In this document: positions 54,711 through 64,000 of the stretch, piece by piece
Position numbering within the stretch: position 1 is the stretch's first letter
Layout: each line of letters opens with the position of its first letter
Assembly (NCBI GenBank): GCA_963971575.1
Contig: OZ020612.1
Coordinates: forward strand, 35,009,916 to 35,073,915
From: Liopterus haemorrhoidalis
Lineage: Eukaryota > Arthropoda > Insecta > Coleoptera > Dytiscidae
Direction: 5' to 3'
DNA length: 64,000 nucleotides
Made by a program: the position numbers and the translations under genes
Notes under the pieces: generated by a model
Seen by the model: only the letters and a program-made list of their open reading frames with translations
Databases searched by the model: none
Told to the model about the DNA's origin: nothing

Positions 54711-55139
54711 TATTAAATTATTTATTCTCTGGCTTCTTTAACTTCCTAGTTGCATATCTTGAAGCCAGTTCTATAAAATTAATAATTGTGCTACAAAATG
54801 GAACATAAAACTCACTGTTTTACTGCATACAGTGCAAAAGACGTGCTATCTATGCTAACTTTTAATTCTTCAATTTCTGTAATCTATTACTTTTTCAGGT
54901 CTTTCTTAGCAGATCCCACTTTTTACTTTACCCTACAAAAACTACTACCAATACTAATTAAACAATTTTATATTTTGATTTTTAATACTCCGTTTTGATC
55001 AGTGAGACGGCACTATGTCTCACCGTCGCGTTTACTTTATGTAACTTGCTGACGATCACATAGGTGAATTGTAAAACTTCAATGTCCGTATTCATGAACA
55101 TTCATTACTGTTTAACGCTTCTTTATGAATACTGGCCAA
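54711..55139. other. Unclassified DNA
   Basis: No recognised feature. AGACGGCACTATGTCTCACC at 55005 is a small inverted-repeat-like patch. Confidence 0.35.
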
Positions 55140-56333
55140 TTTAATTATTTATTTATTTATATATTTCGGTCATACAACAGGCGAGAGCCCAATTACAGTA
55201 TGACACTAATCAATAATACATTAAATTATAACAGTGATAATTTACATTATAACTAACTTATAAGCGAAATTTACTAATCTAAAATTTTTAATATTCCATT
55301 TCTGAAATTTTTAATATTGGTAGAAAACAAATCAGGAAAATTTTCTTTAGTTGAGAAGTTATTATAAGTTAAGGACATTCTATTAATCGGTGAGTTGTAT
55401 GCAGAATTTGTTCGGTTAAATGGCAAACAAAAGAAATCATGTTGTCTGGTATTCTGTTGTGGTATTCTTATATAAAACTGATTTAATAACTGAAGTTCTG
55501 GACAATCTATTTTATTGTTAAACAATTTATGTAAGAATGATATATCAAAAAGTACTCGTCTTTTTTCGAGGGATTTTAATTTAAAGTTGTTATTCGGAAA
55601 TCTGTAACCTAGAGTTTTAAGAATTTCCTTTGAACGTTTTCTAAGCGATTTATATATATATTGTATTGAGGTGACCAGCAAATTGTAGCAAATTCTAAAA
55701 TACTTCTTACAAATGTTTGGTAAAGGCTTATCAGAGTTTTTTTATTTTTGAATGGCTGGCTTATTCTAAGAATAAAGCCCAGCATTCTTAAGGCTTTATT
55801 TATTATATTATTAATGTGAAGGTCAAGTATCATTTTCGAATCTAATGTTACCCCTAGGTCTTTGATTTCTGTGACATTTTCTAAATCGTGGCTTTCAATA
55901 TTGTAATTAAAATTTATTATGTTCCTGTTCCGAGTAAAAGATATTTTTTTGCATTTAGTTATATTTAATTTTAGTTTGTTGTTTTTACAAAAATTAGTAA
56001 ACCGTTGCAAATCCTCTTGTATACCTTTACAGTCACTTGCATTAGTAATTTTTTTATAAATTTTCAATTCATCAGCGTACATGACGAAATTTGAATTGTG
56101 AAAACAAGTAGAAACGTTGTTGATGAAAATGTTAAAAAGCAAAGGAGCTAGGTGAGCCCCTTGCGGGACCCCGGATGTAATATCAACAAAATCTGATTCA
56201 TACCCGTGCAATACAACTCGCTGCTGTCTATCACATAGGTAAGACTGGAACCATTTTAGGAGACTGCCGCGTACACCGACCTCCGCGAGTCTCTCGACAA
56301 GTAATTCGTGATCCACGATATCGAAAGCCTTAT
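55140..56333 (-). mobile_element. LINE, 5'-truncated copy with (TAAA)n tail
   Basis: The 3' end reads GCCTGTTGTATGACCGAAAT then (ATAA)n (55142-55165 on +). Same family as 28192-29755. The 5' truncation point is inside the RT at KAFD (56333). No clear TSD. Confidence 0.75.
55274..56330 (-). pseudogene. LINE reverse transcriptase with YADE active site
   Basis: Reads KAFDIVDHELLVERLAEVGV, FQSYLCDRQQRVVLHGYES, SGVPQGAHLAPLLFNIFINN, NFVMYADELKIYKKI, KLKLNITKCKKISFTRNR, then KDLGVTLDSKMILDLHINN and LGFILRISQPF. A frame slip near 55640 leads to KSLEKRRVLFDISFLHKLFN and FNRTNSAYNSPINRMS. These are RT blocks 4-7 and the C-terminal region of Jockey/CR1-type LINEs. The catalytic second Asp of YADD is Glu (YADE). 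Confidence 0.82.
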
Positions 56334-56433
56334 AAATAACAAACGTGCCAAAAATTTAATAAAACAATAAGAATATGCTCAAATATATACTTATTGTTCT
56401 AAATATGTAAAATATGCCGCAACAGTCAAAAAT

Positions 56434-56670
56434 ATGCAAAGTATGCAAAATAAAGCATTATTTATGATTCGTGAAGATATTTCGTTTTCATTTGAGCGCA
56501 TTCACATCAAGCTACATATTAAGCAAATGCATATTTTCCCGCGCTCTAGTGATGAGAATGAAAGAAGAATGGGAAAGAGGATCTGGGAAGAAATATTGAA
56601 CACCCGTAGATTAAAAGGTAGACCTCGCAAAAAGATGGAGGGATCACTTAATCGAAGATTTAACACATAA
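56434..56670 (+). pseudogene. LINE tail-like fragment
   Basis: RRMGKRIWEEILNTRRLKGR then PRKKMEGSLNRRF resembles the R-x-x-K-R-I-W-E...GRPRKRW tail of RTE/CR1-like LINEs. Weak, no other part found. Confidence 0.35.
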
Positions 56671-57490
56671 TTAAGACATTATGTGAGTGAGGCCAAAAAA
56701 AGATCGTCCATCCATTTTCAGTATTGACGAGTTTTTGCTTTTTTTTTTCTTTCATTCTTTGATTAGTGGTTTTGTTAATTTTTTTCCTGGCACGACTCTC
56801 CTAATTTTTTATGTGGTGTAGACTAGAGTTTCTCAACCAGGGATTCACAGTCTGTATCAAATGTGTCCATGAGCTATATTGTTTTTTTTTTCTCTCAAAC
56901 CAAAAAAAAAAAATAAATTACTGTGCACAACGTAAATCAGATTGTACAGTAAACTAAAAAAAAAGTGTGAATTATCACACATTTCAGGGTTTTGCAAGTA
57001 TCTATTATAGTAAGTAATGGCAGCCAACAGGGTGAACCGCATGTTAAATGTCTGGGAAACCATTTTTCTTACGTCTGATATGGAATTGTCTCATATCGAT
57101 ATTGTTAGTTGACAGGAAGTTAAGTTAATTCTTCATAGTACAACCACGCGCACCCAATGCGCAAGAGCAGTGGTGCGAGAATTTTCATCCCCGTACTGGC
57201 TGTGTGCGCATTAATGGCTGTCAACAATATTTGCATTGTATTTTCTTGATTACAATTTTTTATTTATTGAAAACTGCAAATCGGAGGAAAAGCATAGTGT
57301 GCAACAAGCGCAAAATGCATATTCCGCATTCCAATGATATGCTTCACTCGTTTGCGGCTCGTTCAGCAAACCTCATTCTTGTGCAAAATATGTTTGCATT
57401 CCGCGCTAGTTGGACAATATACTATTTTGCTGTATTCACATCAAAATTAATTCACATCAATGTTTTGAAAATCGTATATCGTCTGATAAC
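56671..57490. other. Repeat relics
   Basis: AGAGTTTCTCAACCAGGGAT at 56825 looks like a hAT terminus. 56950-57010 is an inverted copy of the TGTGTGAAAATTCACA family. No gene supported. Confidence 0.4.
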
Positions 57491-57587
57491 CTATATACCA
57501 GAGTTTCCCAAACTTTTTGAGCCGCGGAGCACTTTTCACGAGAAGAATTCGTCGCGGAGCACTATCGCTGCTCGCCAAATTTTAAAA

Positions 57588-57728
57588 TATTTATTGTCAA
57601 GCAATTAAAAAGTATATATAGACGTTTCGATCAACGAAAATGTGGTCATCATCAGACACAATAAAATGAAAAAAAAAAAACACAAAATCTGTGTCTGTAT
57701 GTAATATTTAATTGCTTGACATAAATAC
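57588..57728. repeat. ~140-bp inverted-repeat segment with GACGTTTCGATC motif
   Basis: TTTATTGTCAAGCAATTAAA at the left and TTTAATTGCTTGACATAAAT at the right are inverted. The interior GACGTTTCGATCAACGAAAA...GGTCATCATCAG is reminiscent of Penelope-like element ends. Confidence 0.45.
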
Positions 57729-57934
57729 TTAGTAAGTATTATTAAGTATTATTACTATAATAAAAAATAAATCAAAAATACACAAAAAAAAAAAATTGCT
57801 GTGACCGACATCACAAAATACTTAAACAAAATAATTTATAATAAAGAAATTATTTACAATAATCATAGAAACATTACATAATATACCGTATGATAAAATA
57901 GCTACTTAGGAAAAATATCGCAAAAATATGAAAA

Positions 57935-58335
57935 AAAAATGTCTCAAATAAAAGTTGTTAGTTATTGCTGGTATAGCAATTTTTGTTAACTAATTTTTTT
58001 CGAAATATTTCTTTGTTGCGATATATCCGCAAAAATCTTAAAACCGATATGTAAAATCTTTCATTTCTAGATGACCGATTTTTACCAAAAGTTGATTAAC
58101 TGATACCATTGATGTGAAGAGCTTAAAAATAAAGTTTCACAAAAATCCGTTTAACCAGATTCGCTTTACGCGTGTCCATGAACCGACAGACAGACAAACG
58201 GACAGACATCATGCTAAAAATAGTAAAAACATTATGTAGGAACCTCAATTTGTAAACATTCATCAAAATTTAAAAATGTCAAAATCGGTATAGTTACAAT
58301 ACCTCTCTTAAATGTATATGTATTAGGTGGTCGGT
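57935..58335 (-). mobile_element. Helentron-like element, inverted copy, 3' truncated
   Basis: Matches AAATGTCTCAAATAAAAGTT at the left through the (GACA)n tract at 58181-58208 to GGTGGTCGGT at 58335, the inverse of the ACCGACCGCC start. Confidence 0.65.
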
Positions 58336-58795
58336 AAAAACATAACTAGAACTGAGGAAAAAAAGCTTTTCAAAATACAACATAGAAAATACCGATAAAA
58401 AAACTATTGAAATACTATATTTATAATATTTGAACATACTTGTCGGCTACTGGACATTCTGAGACGGAGATTGTGGCCGCTTTTTTTAACGATCCGTGCT
58501 TTAGCCAGCGATCCGACGAAAAATAATTGCAGCAAAAATAAATAAATAACACTGCACTACTACGACTTACTGACTTACTGTCTGAATTATAAGAGATCTA
58601 ATGAATATAATTCATATCCCTATTGCTTGAAACGTCACAACATCCATTATCTATTATTTGGCAAATTTTAAGGAATTTGTACTGCATTTATATATGCCGC
58701 TCCAATAATATATTAGCCCTGTAACAGAAAAGTCTAATCTGCTCGCGGAGCACTTGTAGATGCTCTGCGGAGCACCAAGTGACTCTGCTATATAT

Positions 58796-59314
58796 TATCT
58801 ATTATCCAAGCGACTGACGTTAATTAGCGGGAGAAACTTTTATATTCGTCCACTCGTAGATGGTGCTACCTAACATTACCAACGTTTTATTACTATATTT
58901 CTTGGAACATAGTCAGGCCAAAAACTTTTCACGCCTATTTTGTAGTTGCTTTAATATTTAGCTAGATCCTCTTAACCTGAAGTTATTAAATAAGTAGTTA
59001 ACATTAAATCTTGAACATCCGCAAAGAATAAATTGGACAAGTACTCGTAGTTGTCGTAATTTCAGTTGCTCATCTGATCGCACTTTCTATTCCAATGATA
59101 AAGGGTTTTTTTTATGTGCAGTTTTTTCATGAATAGTAAAGGTAATAAACAGTATCCTTGTTTTACGCTTTTTGTTATTCTGAACGGTATAGAAAGTATG
59201 TTTTATTGGTATTTCTATTGATATATCATATTTTGAAATCTTTATTAATTTTGTACAATATCTACCTTAATTTGTAGATAAATATATTTAATAATTCTGA
59301 ATATCTTTTTCCAG
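58796..59314. other. Intron end before exon 2
   Basis: AT-rich with no transposon recognised in the last ~500 bases; polypyrimidine tract ATCTTTTTCCAG at the acceptor. Confidence 0.5.
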
Positions 59315-59414
59315 AGCACCACTTCAAAAGCTGTGACCGATCTTGTCATGAATTAGACTGGCCTATGATATGTAGAATAAAATTAACAATTGAAGAATAC
59401 TACACTTTAAGCAG
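59315..59414 (+). CDS. Second coding exon of a laccase-like multicopper oxidase (Cys-rich N-terminal block)
   Basis: The exon is bounded by a CTTTTTCCAG acceptor and an AG/GTAAAT donor and is 100 bp long with one open frame. Joined to the last base of exon 1 it reads EHHFKSCDRSC, then HELDWPMIC, then RIKLTIEEYYTLSR. Known of the family: insect laccases carry a C-x3-C ... P-x2-C block followed by a K/Y-F-T-x-E-x-Y segment just before the first cupredoxin domain, whose next residues are usually A-C-x-x-C. This exon ends in phase 2 at that point, so the next exon should begin near A-C. None of the copper-ligand HxH motifs is encoded here; they must lie past position 64000. The neighbours are transposons, and codon use is AT-biased like the window. 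The family call is fairly firm for so short an exon; which paralogue it is cannot be decided. Confidence 0.72.
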
Positions 59415-60365
59415 GTAAATATTAATCTTAAAACGTTTATAGATGTAAAATATAGCAAAGCTTGCATAGCACTGTTTTGAACAGCTCGTTTCTTTTAGAT
59501 GGTTATCTTCTTCTTGTTCTTCCCTTTTAGCTTGTGGCAGCCCATGTAAGCCCTTATTTCCTTCCACCTATCTCTGTGTTGGGTCAGCCGCTTTAGGTGA
59601 CGACGGGTACTCATGGATAGGCTGATACTCTTTCTAAGGAAATTGAACTTACTGTTTTATGTGTGAAGTCTTGCACCTTATTTTAATGTGTTTTATTATT
59701 TTCTGTGATATTCGATGGTAATTGGTCCCTTTACAGCCCATAACCATCTCTGTGCGCCTGTTCTATTTTTCGAACAGACTTTTATCTTATTTATTTGTGT
59801 TTATCCGTGGAAGGTTTTTTTTATTGAGTATGTGTATGATATTTTATTTACTTATTTATTGTTTAATTTATACATTTTAATATATACTCTAGTCATTTAG
59901 ATGGGCTGTGTTAGCCGCAATTAGCCACCGTTGCTATGCGCCAACATTTTTAATTAACTCTCAGTTTTGGGCAGTCCTATGCCAAACAAATCCAGTATTT
60001 TGATGTCATCTCCATATTGCATTGAGAAGCGTTCATGCAAATCGCGACATTTTTTGACGAATTTGTGTTCTTTAGTATGATTTCTATCCGTGGGCTGCTT
60101 CAGAATCTGAAATTCCAAAAAATATTGCCGTTGTGCCATCTAAATACGATAGGTTCAATCAAAGGCATATATCATCAACTAAGTTCCAGTTAAACAATCA
60201 TTTACAAAATAAGATATATCCTAGCGCAATTTATGAGGAAATGCAAAATTTGCTTTCAAAGTAAGACATATCCAAATGCATTTTTGCAGCCTGTTTTTGT
60301 TTTACCGAGTACACCTGTCATTTAGACTGTCATTTATTTGTGTTTACACAAAAACAGATATATCC
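59415..60365. other. Start of the next intron
   Basis: GTAAATATT donor. A partial R-A repeat (59875-59955, GATGGGCTGTGTTAGCCGCA). No further multicopper-oxidase exon recognised. Confidence 0.5.
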
Positions 60366-60378
60366 AAATATTATTGTC

Positions 60379-60402
60379 TTCTTCTTCTTCTTCTTCTTCT
60401 TC
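60379..60402. repeat. (CTT)n microsatellite
   Basis: Eight CTT units; it is the simple-repeat tail of the LINE. Confidence 0.9.
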
Positions 60403-60698
60403 TGATTTGTTGGTTTTGGTATGGTCACCATTCCGCCAGTGCATATCTTTTTATTTACTTATACATTTAAATTGATTTCCTTGAGTAAACTAAAAATTTT
60501 CTTGCAAACTTCTGGGGAGGGGTTGGTCATGATGGACTTAATAGAAATAGGAGTGGGGAGAATTTGTGATAAATGCAGGTATAGTAAAGAAAACTTGTTG
60601 TAGTGGATAGGACAGTTAAAAAGCATATGGTCTACGGTACCAAGTTCTCCGCAGTCACACATATCTGTACCTAGTACATGTCATCTGTGGAGGTGTAC

Positions 60699-61875
60699 CA
60701 GTGGCGTAACTTCAAATTTTTGGCCCCCTGCAAAATATTATAATATGGAAAGATTAAATCGTCGTTCGCCTGTTAAATTGTGTAAATAATTTTTAATTTA
60801 GAAAATGATATTTCTGCTGTGGTTACAGTGACTGGGCAGCGTGAAGAACAACAATAATGCGATAATAACATCTGCAAAACTTAGAGACATTGTAGTATAT
60901 TTAATCACTAATAGCTCAGTTAATTCTTTAATGCTTGAAATTTTAAGTATCTCCTTTCTAAGAATGGCTACCATTACCATTTGAAGTGGAAAATCCGTAG
61001 TAAGATCTTTATATTTTAATTGAAGCGCTTTGACACATTTTAAATTTTCCGGCTCTTTAATTTATGTAAATTTGAAGGTAGCATGAAAGCAAATAATTTT
61101 GTAACCTCATGCATCCCTTCAAATATATTGTTTATTTAGCTAATAACGATATCTTAAACTTTATTAATTACATTGACGCGAAAGATGTCATCTCCATTTC
61201 CACCAAAACGGCAATCGCTCAATAGTTCATCAAAATGTCTTTTAGCAACTTTTTGTCTCTTCCAAGAAAAAGTTGATTTAATTTGCCATTTGAACTGCTA
61301 CGTCTTTTGCCGAATTATACATGTGTCTATATTGTTGTAAATGTTAACTTTGCAGATTTAAAAATTCCGCCGCAGTCATTAGATCTAAATTTCTTATTCG
61401 AACAATTTCGATGGCAAATTTATTTCACTTAGTAACTTAGCCAGAATCACGGAAAGAAAAACAAATTCAAATGTGCACATTTTTTTTAAGCCTACTCGCC
61501 TAGTCTTGTTTTTTTACTTTTCAAGGATAATTCAGTGAGCCCTTTAATTATATCCACGAAGCGAAGTTTAACCGCCAATAGGGAAGAGTATCTTCCCGCC
61601 CAGCCTGTTGGATTTAACGTTTTTAGTGTAATCTGCGACCCTGCTGAAAATGTTGCTAGTAAATCCCATCTTTTTACATTGTTTCCGAAAAAAGTATATA
61701 AAATAGTATCTTGACAAAATAATAATGATTTTTTTTAAGAGAATGAAGAAAATATAGATAACTTTAAAGTAGGTATTTTATAATTTTTTAACCTTTTTAA
61801 AATTTATAATTTTTATAAAATAATTTCAAAAATTCTGGGCCCCCATGGTTCTGCGGCATTGTAGTTACGCCACTA
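60699..61875 (-). mobile_element. hAT element (~1.18 kb) inserted in the LINE
   Basis: Ends CAGTGGCGTAACTTCAA and GTAGTTACGCCACT(A). Target octamers AGGTGTAC (60691-60698) and AGGTGCAC (61904-61911); a 28-bp extra segment (61876-61903), resembling the adjoining LINE, separates the right end from its octamer. Confidence 0.8.
60730..61700 (-). pseudogene. hAT transposase remnants (ZMYM1/TTF type)
   Basis: From 61700 downward: SKKRWDLLATFSAG, TLNPTGWAGRYSSLLAVKLR, FVDIIKGLTELSLKSKKT. Much later, LLFFTLPSHCNHSRNIIF, stop, IKNYLHNLTGERRFNLSIL. These match the C..TRW..R, the NPTRWAGRY..L.AVK.RF.DI...L..L.L, and the C-terminal TLPVT.ATAERSFS.LK.IK.YLRS....RL..L blocks of ZMYM1-like hAT transposases. 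Many stops between. Confidence 0.78.
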
Positions 61876-62113
61876 GGCACTAAGGCATGGCGCACACTAG
61901 GCGAGGTGCACTAAGGCATGACAATGATTAAATCGCAGACGGCAAATTGTCGAGATAGTTCTTTTATTAAGGTGATGATTGTGAAACCAAGGTTTAATAG
62001 AGATGGAAGGTTGAAAATATTATTGTCAAAATCTGTCTCGTTACGTCATAATATTTATGCACAAACTTGAATATTTTATCTTATCCATTCTTTTGTTTGT
62101 TTTACCTAGTAAT

Positions 62114-62276
62114 AGGTCTGTTCTTTTCGCTACCTTGCGTCTACGGTTTACGGCGGCGTCAATATTTTCGTTCGTTTGAATTGGCAGTTTGGCTTCAATT
62201 CTTACAGCCGCAGTAATAAATTTAACTCCGCGTCAATACAGCCGCGTCTTGCAGTAAGACGCAAGGTAGCGAAAAG
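62114..62276. mobile_element. MITE (AGGTCTGTTCTT ends), copy 2, inverted
   Basis: Inverse of 30889-31059: AGGTCTGTTCTTTTCGCTAC...GCAAGGTAGCGAAAAG. The far terminal ~10 bp is missing. Confidence 0.65.
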
Positions 62277-63074
62277 TCCTACTGTTGCAAGCTCGGTTTG
62301 ATTTTTCACAGCACTCTGAGTTTTTTCAGTTACAATTTTTTTCTTTAGTATCCAAGTTTATGCCCTCATGTTATTACAGGTATCACTCTATTCATAGACT
62401 TTACTTCTCAGTTTTTGTGGAATATTTTTCTTTATTATATTGAATTAAAAATCTGATTAAAATTTTGCCAAAATGATTTCAAAATATTATTATTATCTAT
62501 CCTATTTCCAAGAAAAGTGCTTTATAAATTTATAAATAAAAAGTGCAGTGAAATGGATTGATGTGGACGAAATATTTAATTAGATTATTTTTTAGACATC
62601 GAATTTGTATTTTTTTTTTTTTTCAAATAATGTCTTAAATGTTTTTAAATATAACCTGGGGAACCAAATGTAAGATACTAATATGTAGAAGCAGAACCCA
62701 GAAGAGAACTAATTATAACACGATTATTACAAAATATGTGAAAAAAAAAAAAATTGTAACCAAGGATATTGAAACCACTCCCAGAGGAACTTATTTAAAT
62801 ATCTGAAAAAACCAAAGTAATGCAAATTAATGCGGAACGCAATAGTACAGAATATTTTTTCAGAAGTAATCGATTTTTTTGTTGTTCAAAAAATTAATTA
62901 TATTTTTAAATTTTTATGTCTTATATCGTTAAAAAATTAAAGGTCTTGAATCATAAATGAAAGAACGGAATGTTGTTTTTAAATAAATAATATTTTCTTG
63001 GGTAACAAAAAACAGTGTTTGTCAAGTTTTTTGTCTTCTATACGAATTATTATCAAAGACTGAAAAGTTGTATA
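62277..63074. other. Unclassified repeat DNA
   Basis: 62820-62880 is another GNGGAACGCAATAGTACAGA-type relative of the family at 4712; homopolymer T/A runs at 62610 and 62742. No gene. Confidence 0.4.
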
Positions 63075-63407
63075 ATCTGTCTCATTTTGTAATACGAAAC
63101 TAGATCTGGTTACTTTGGTAACTGTTTTGATGTAAATAGACTTATGGAAACATGTGACCTTGTAAATCTGGCTTTTAAATTTGTGGTTAAGTTTTATTAT
63201 ATCGAGGTTATATTCAACCAAAAACTACATATGTTAGATAACAAATTGACATGTCAAAATTGCAATTGACATGTCAAAATTGTGATTGACATGTCAAATA
63301 TTTGAAAGGTGCCACTTCAGAATTACCACCCTAAGATGATATTTTAAATATACAACATAAAAAATGAAATTTCCCTCTTAGTTTCGTATTACAAAATGAG
63401 ACAGATA
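63075..63407. mobile_element. MITE with TGTCTCATTTTGTAATAC ends, copy 2, inverted
   Basis: TIRs CTGTCTCATTTTGTAATACG and CGTATTACAAAATGAGACAG. Three TTGACATGTCAAAATT repeats (63246-63297) in the interior, more than in copy 1. Confidence 0.78.
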
Positions 63408-64000
63408 ATATAACAATTATTATTACAATGAATTATTATGTAGCATTATAAGAATATTATTAACTAACTAGCAAATAATAGATAATATAAAATCAAATAA
63501 TATAGTTTTATTTAAATATAAGTTTATTTACATATTACTATATTAATGAATTATATTTAATTTAATATACGGACTGGTTTAGACATAGTCCTGTATACAT
63601 GTCTACTAAATTTAAGAGTTACAAATTGCATACAAATATTATAATTTCTAAATGAAGATAGATATATGTAACAAAGATGGAGTTATTGTATATTTTTAAT
63701 TAAGTCATAATAAATTTTACTTATATTATCTATGTTTGTTTTAGCATTTATAATTATTTTTTTTATATATAAATCATTTCTTTTACGTGTTTTGTTAGAT
63801 TTTAGTCAGTATTTAAAATTTGAGTATTGGGAAAATCAGTAATGTTTTAAGTTGTTAGCATGTTCTACTATGGAACTTTTACTTTTGTTGTTGTTTATTT
63901 TTTGTCAGCTCTGGGGTTGACTCAGCTTCAAGTATTTAATACTTAAAATGAGAACCTGTTTATACAGGGATAATAGGACTAGTCGAAACGTCCCACGGAC
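63408..64000. other. AT-rich DNA, possible Penelope-like motif at the edge
   Basis: GGGATAATAGGACTAGTCGA-AACGTCC at 63968-63994 resembles the GTCGAAACGT motif common at Penelope-like element ends. The window stops before this can be tested. Confidence 0.3.

Larger units (their letters stand above)
57499..58787. mobile_element. hAT element (1,289 bp) carrying nested insertions
   Basis: Left end CAGAGTTTCCCAAACTTTTT, right end GGAGCACCAAGTGACTCTG. Subterminal GCCGCGGAGCAC/GCGGAGCACT repeats at both ends. Octamers CTATATAC (57491-57498) and CTATATAT (58788-58795) differ at one base. Inside lie a Helentron-like copy and a small inverted-repeat element. Confidence 0.8.
5750..59314 (+). other. Inferred 53.6-kb first intron, filled with transposable elements
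   Basis: The donor is CCAG/GTATTT and the acceptor CTTTTTCCAG, and the exon phases on either side are compatible (1 base plus 2 bases). No other exon of this gene was recognised in between. The interval holds a nested same-strand SINA-like gene and dozens of transposon remnants on both strands. The linkage is inferred from phase and biology; no transcript evidence is available here. Confidence 0.5.
60379..62014 (-). mobile_element. LINE, 5'-truncated, 13-bp TSD, interrupted by a hAT
   Basis: AAATATTATTGTC is duplicated exactly at 60366-60378 and 62015-62027. The 3' tail on the - strand is (AAG)n at 60379-60402. Net LINE length without the hAT is about 450 bp. Confidence 0.88.
60459..62014 (-). 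pseudogene. LINE C-terminal zinc-knuckle region, split by a hAT
   Basis: The upper part reads PWFHNHHLNKRTISTICRLR and FNHCHALVHL. After the hAT, VHLHR, stop, HVLGTD, MCDCGELGTVDHMLFNCPIH and LLYLHLSQILPTPISIKSIM. The W-F...R..I....RLR..H, then C-x-C-G...T-x-x-H-x-x-x-x-C pattern is the C-terminal tail of I/R1/Jockey-group LINEs. VHL is encoded on both sides because of the 8-bp target duplication. Confidence 0.82.

Noticed and set aside
59415..64000. Search for the next multicopper-oxidase exon (A-C-x-x-C, IHWHG-type motif)
   Set aside because: No matching block with splice sites was seen on the + strand; the sequence is LINE, hAT and MITE material.

Overview
The window is AT-rich nuclear DNA from an arthropod, most likely an insect. 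The evidence is GT-AG exon boundaries, the animal transposon mix (hAT, PIF/Harbinger, mariner, BEL/Pao, several non-LTR retrotransposon lineages, a tRNA-derived SINE) and an insect-type multicopper oxidase exon. A beetle would fit, but the sequence alone does not prove the order. No bacterial operon, CRISPR array or rRNA was seen.

Host genes are sparse. I read most of the window as one giant first intron. A start-codon exon with a hydrophobic N-terminal segment (5656-5749) ends in a GT donor after one base of a codon. A 100-bp exon at 59315-59414, bounded by a pyrimidine-rich AG acceptor and a GT donor, supplies the other two bases and encodes the Cys-rich N-terminal block of laccase-like multicopper oxidases. 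The intron would be 53,565 bp, with the catalytic cupredoxin exons beyond the right edge. Inside it, on the same strand, lies an intact intronless 248-codon gene of the SINA/SIAH type (39347-40093) with a reduced RING region.

The rest is a dense, nested transposon graveyard. 0-5.5 kb: unclassified dispersed repeats and one microsatellite-bearing element. 6-10 kb: hAT MITE, a hAT transposase remnant split by a Harbinger element, a second hAT with perfect target-site duplications (TSDs), and two mariner fragments in opposite orientation. 14-17 kb: mariner and LINE remnants and a Harbinger element. 18-24 kb: hAT MITEs, a hAT with (AGTCGG)n ends, and a tandem array of a Helentron-like element. 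24-30 kb: a decayed mariner and LINE tails. 30-36 kb: hairpin MITE, SINE, hAT MITEs, RTE-type LINE, larger hAT. 36-37 kb: old tandem array. 41-48 kb: MITE families, a palindrome, piggyBac trace, two more Harbinger-like elements, a ~115-bp tandem repeat. 49-54.7 kb: THAP remnant and an internally deleted BEL/Pao element with 207-bp LTRs that look identical. 55-62 kb: LINEs and hATs nested in one another, with exon 2 between them.

No autonomous transposon looks intact. The more unusual observations are: four Harbinger elements that all keep the starts of both genes and lose the middle; a different short motif repeated at the ends of each; a Helentron-like microsatellite element in head-to-tail array; and a ~42-bp internal repeat shared by hAT MITEs with different termini.
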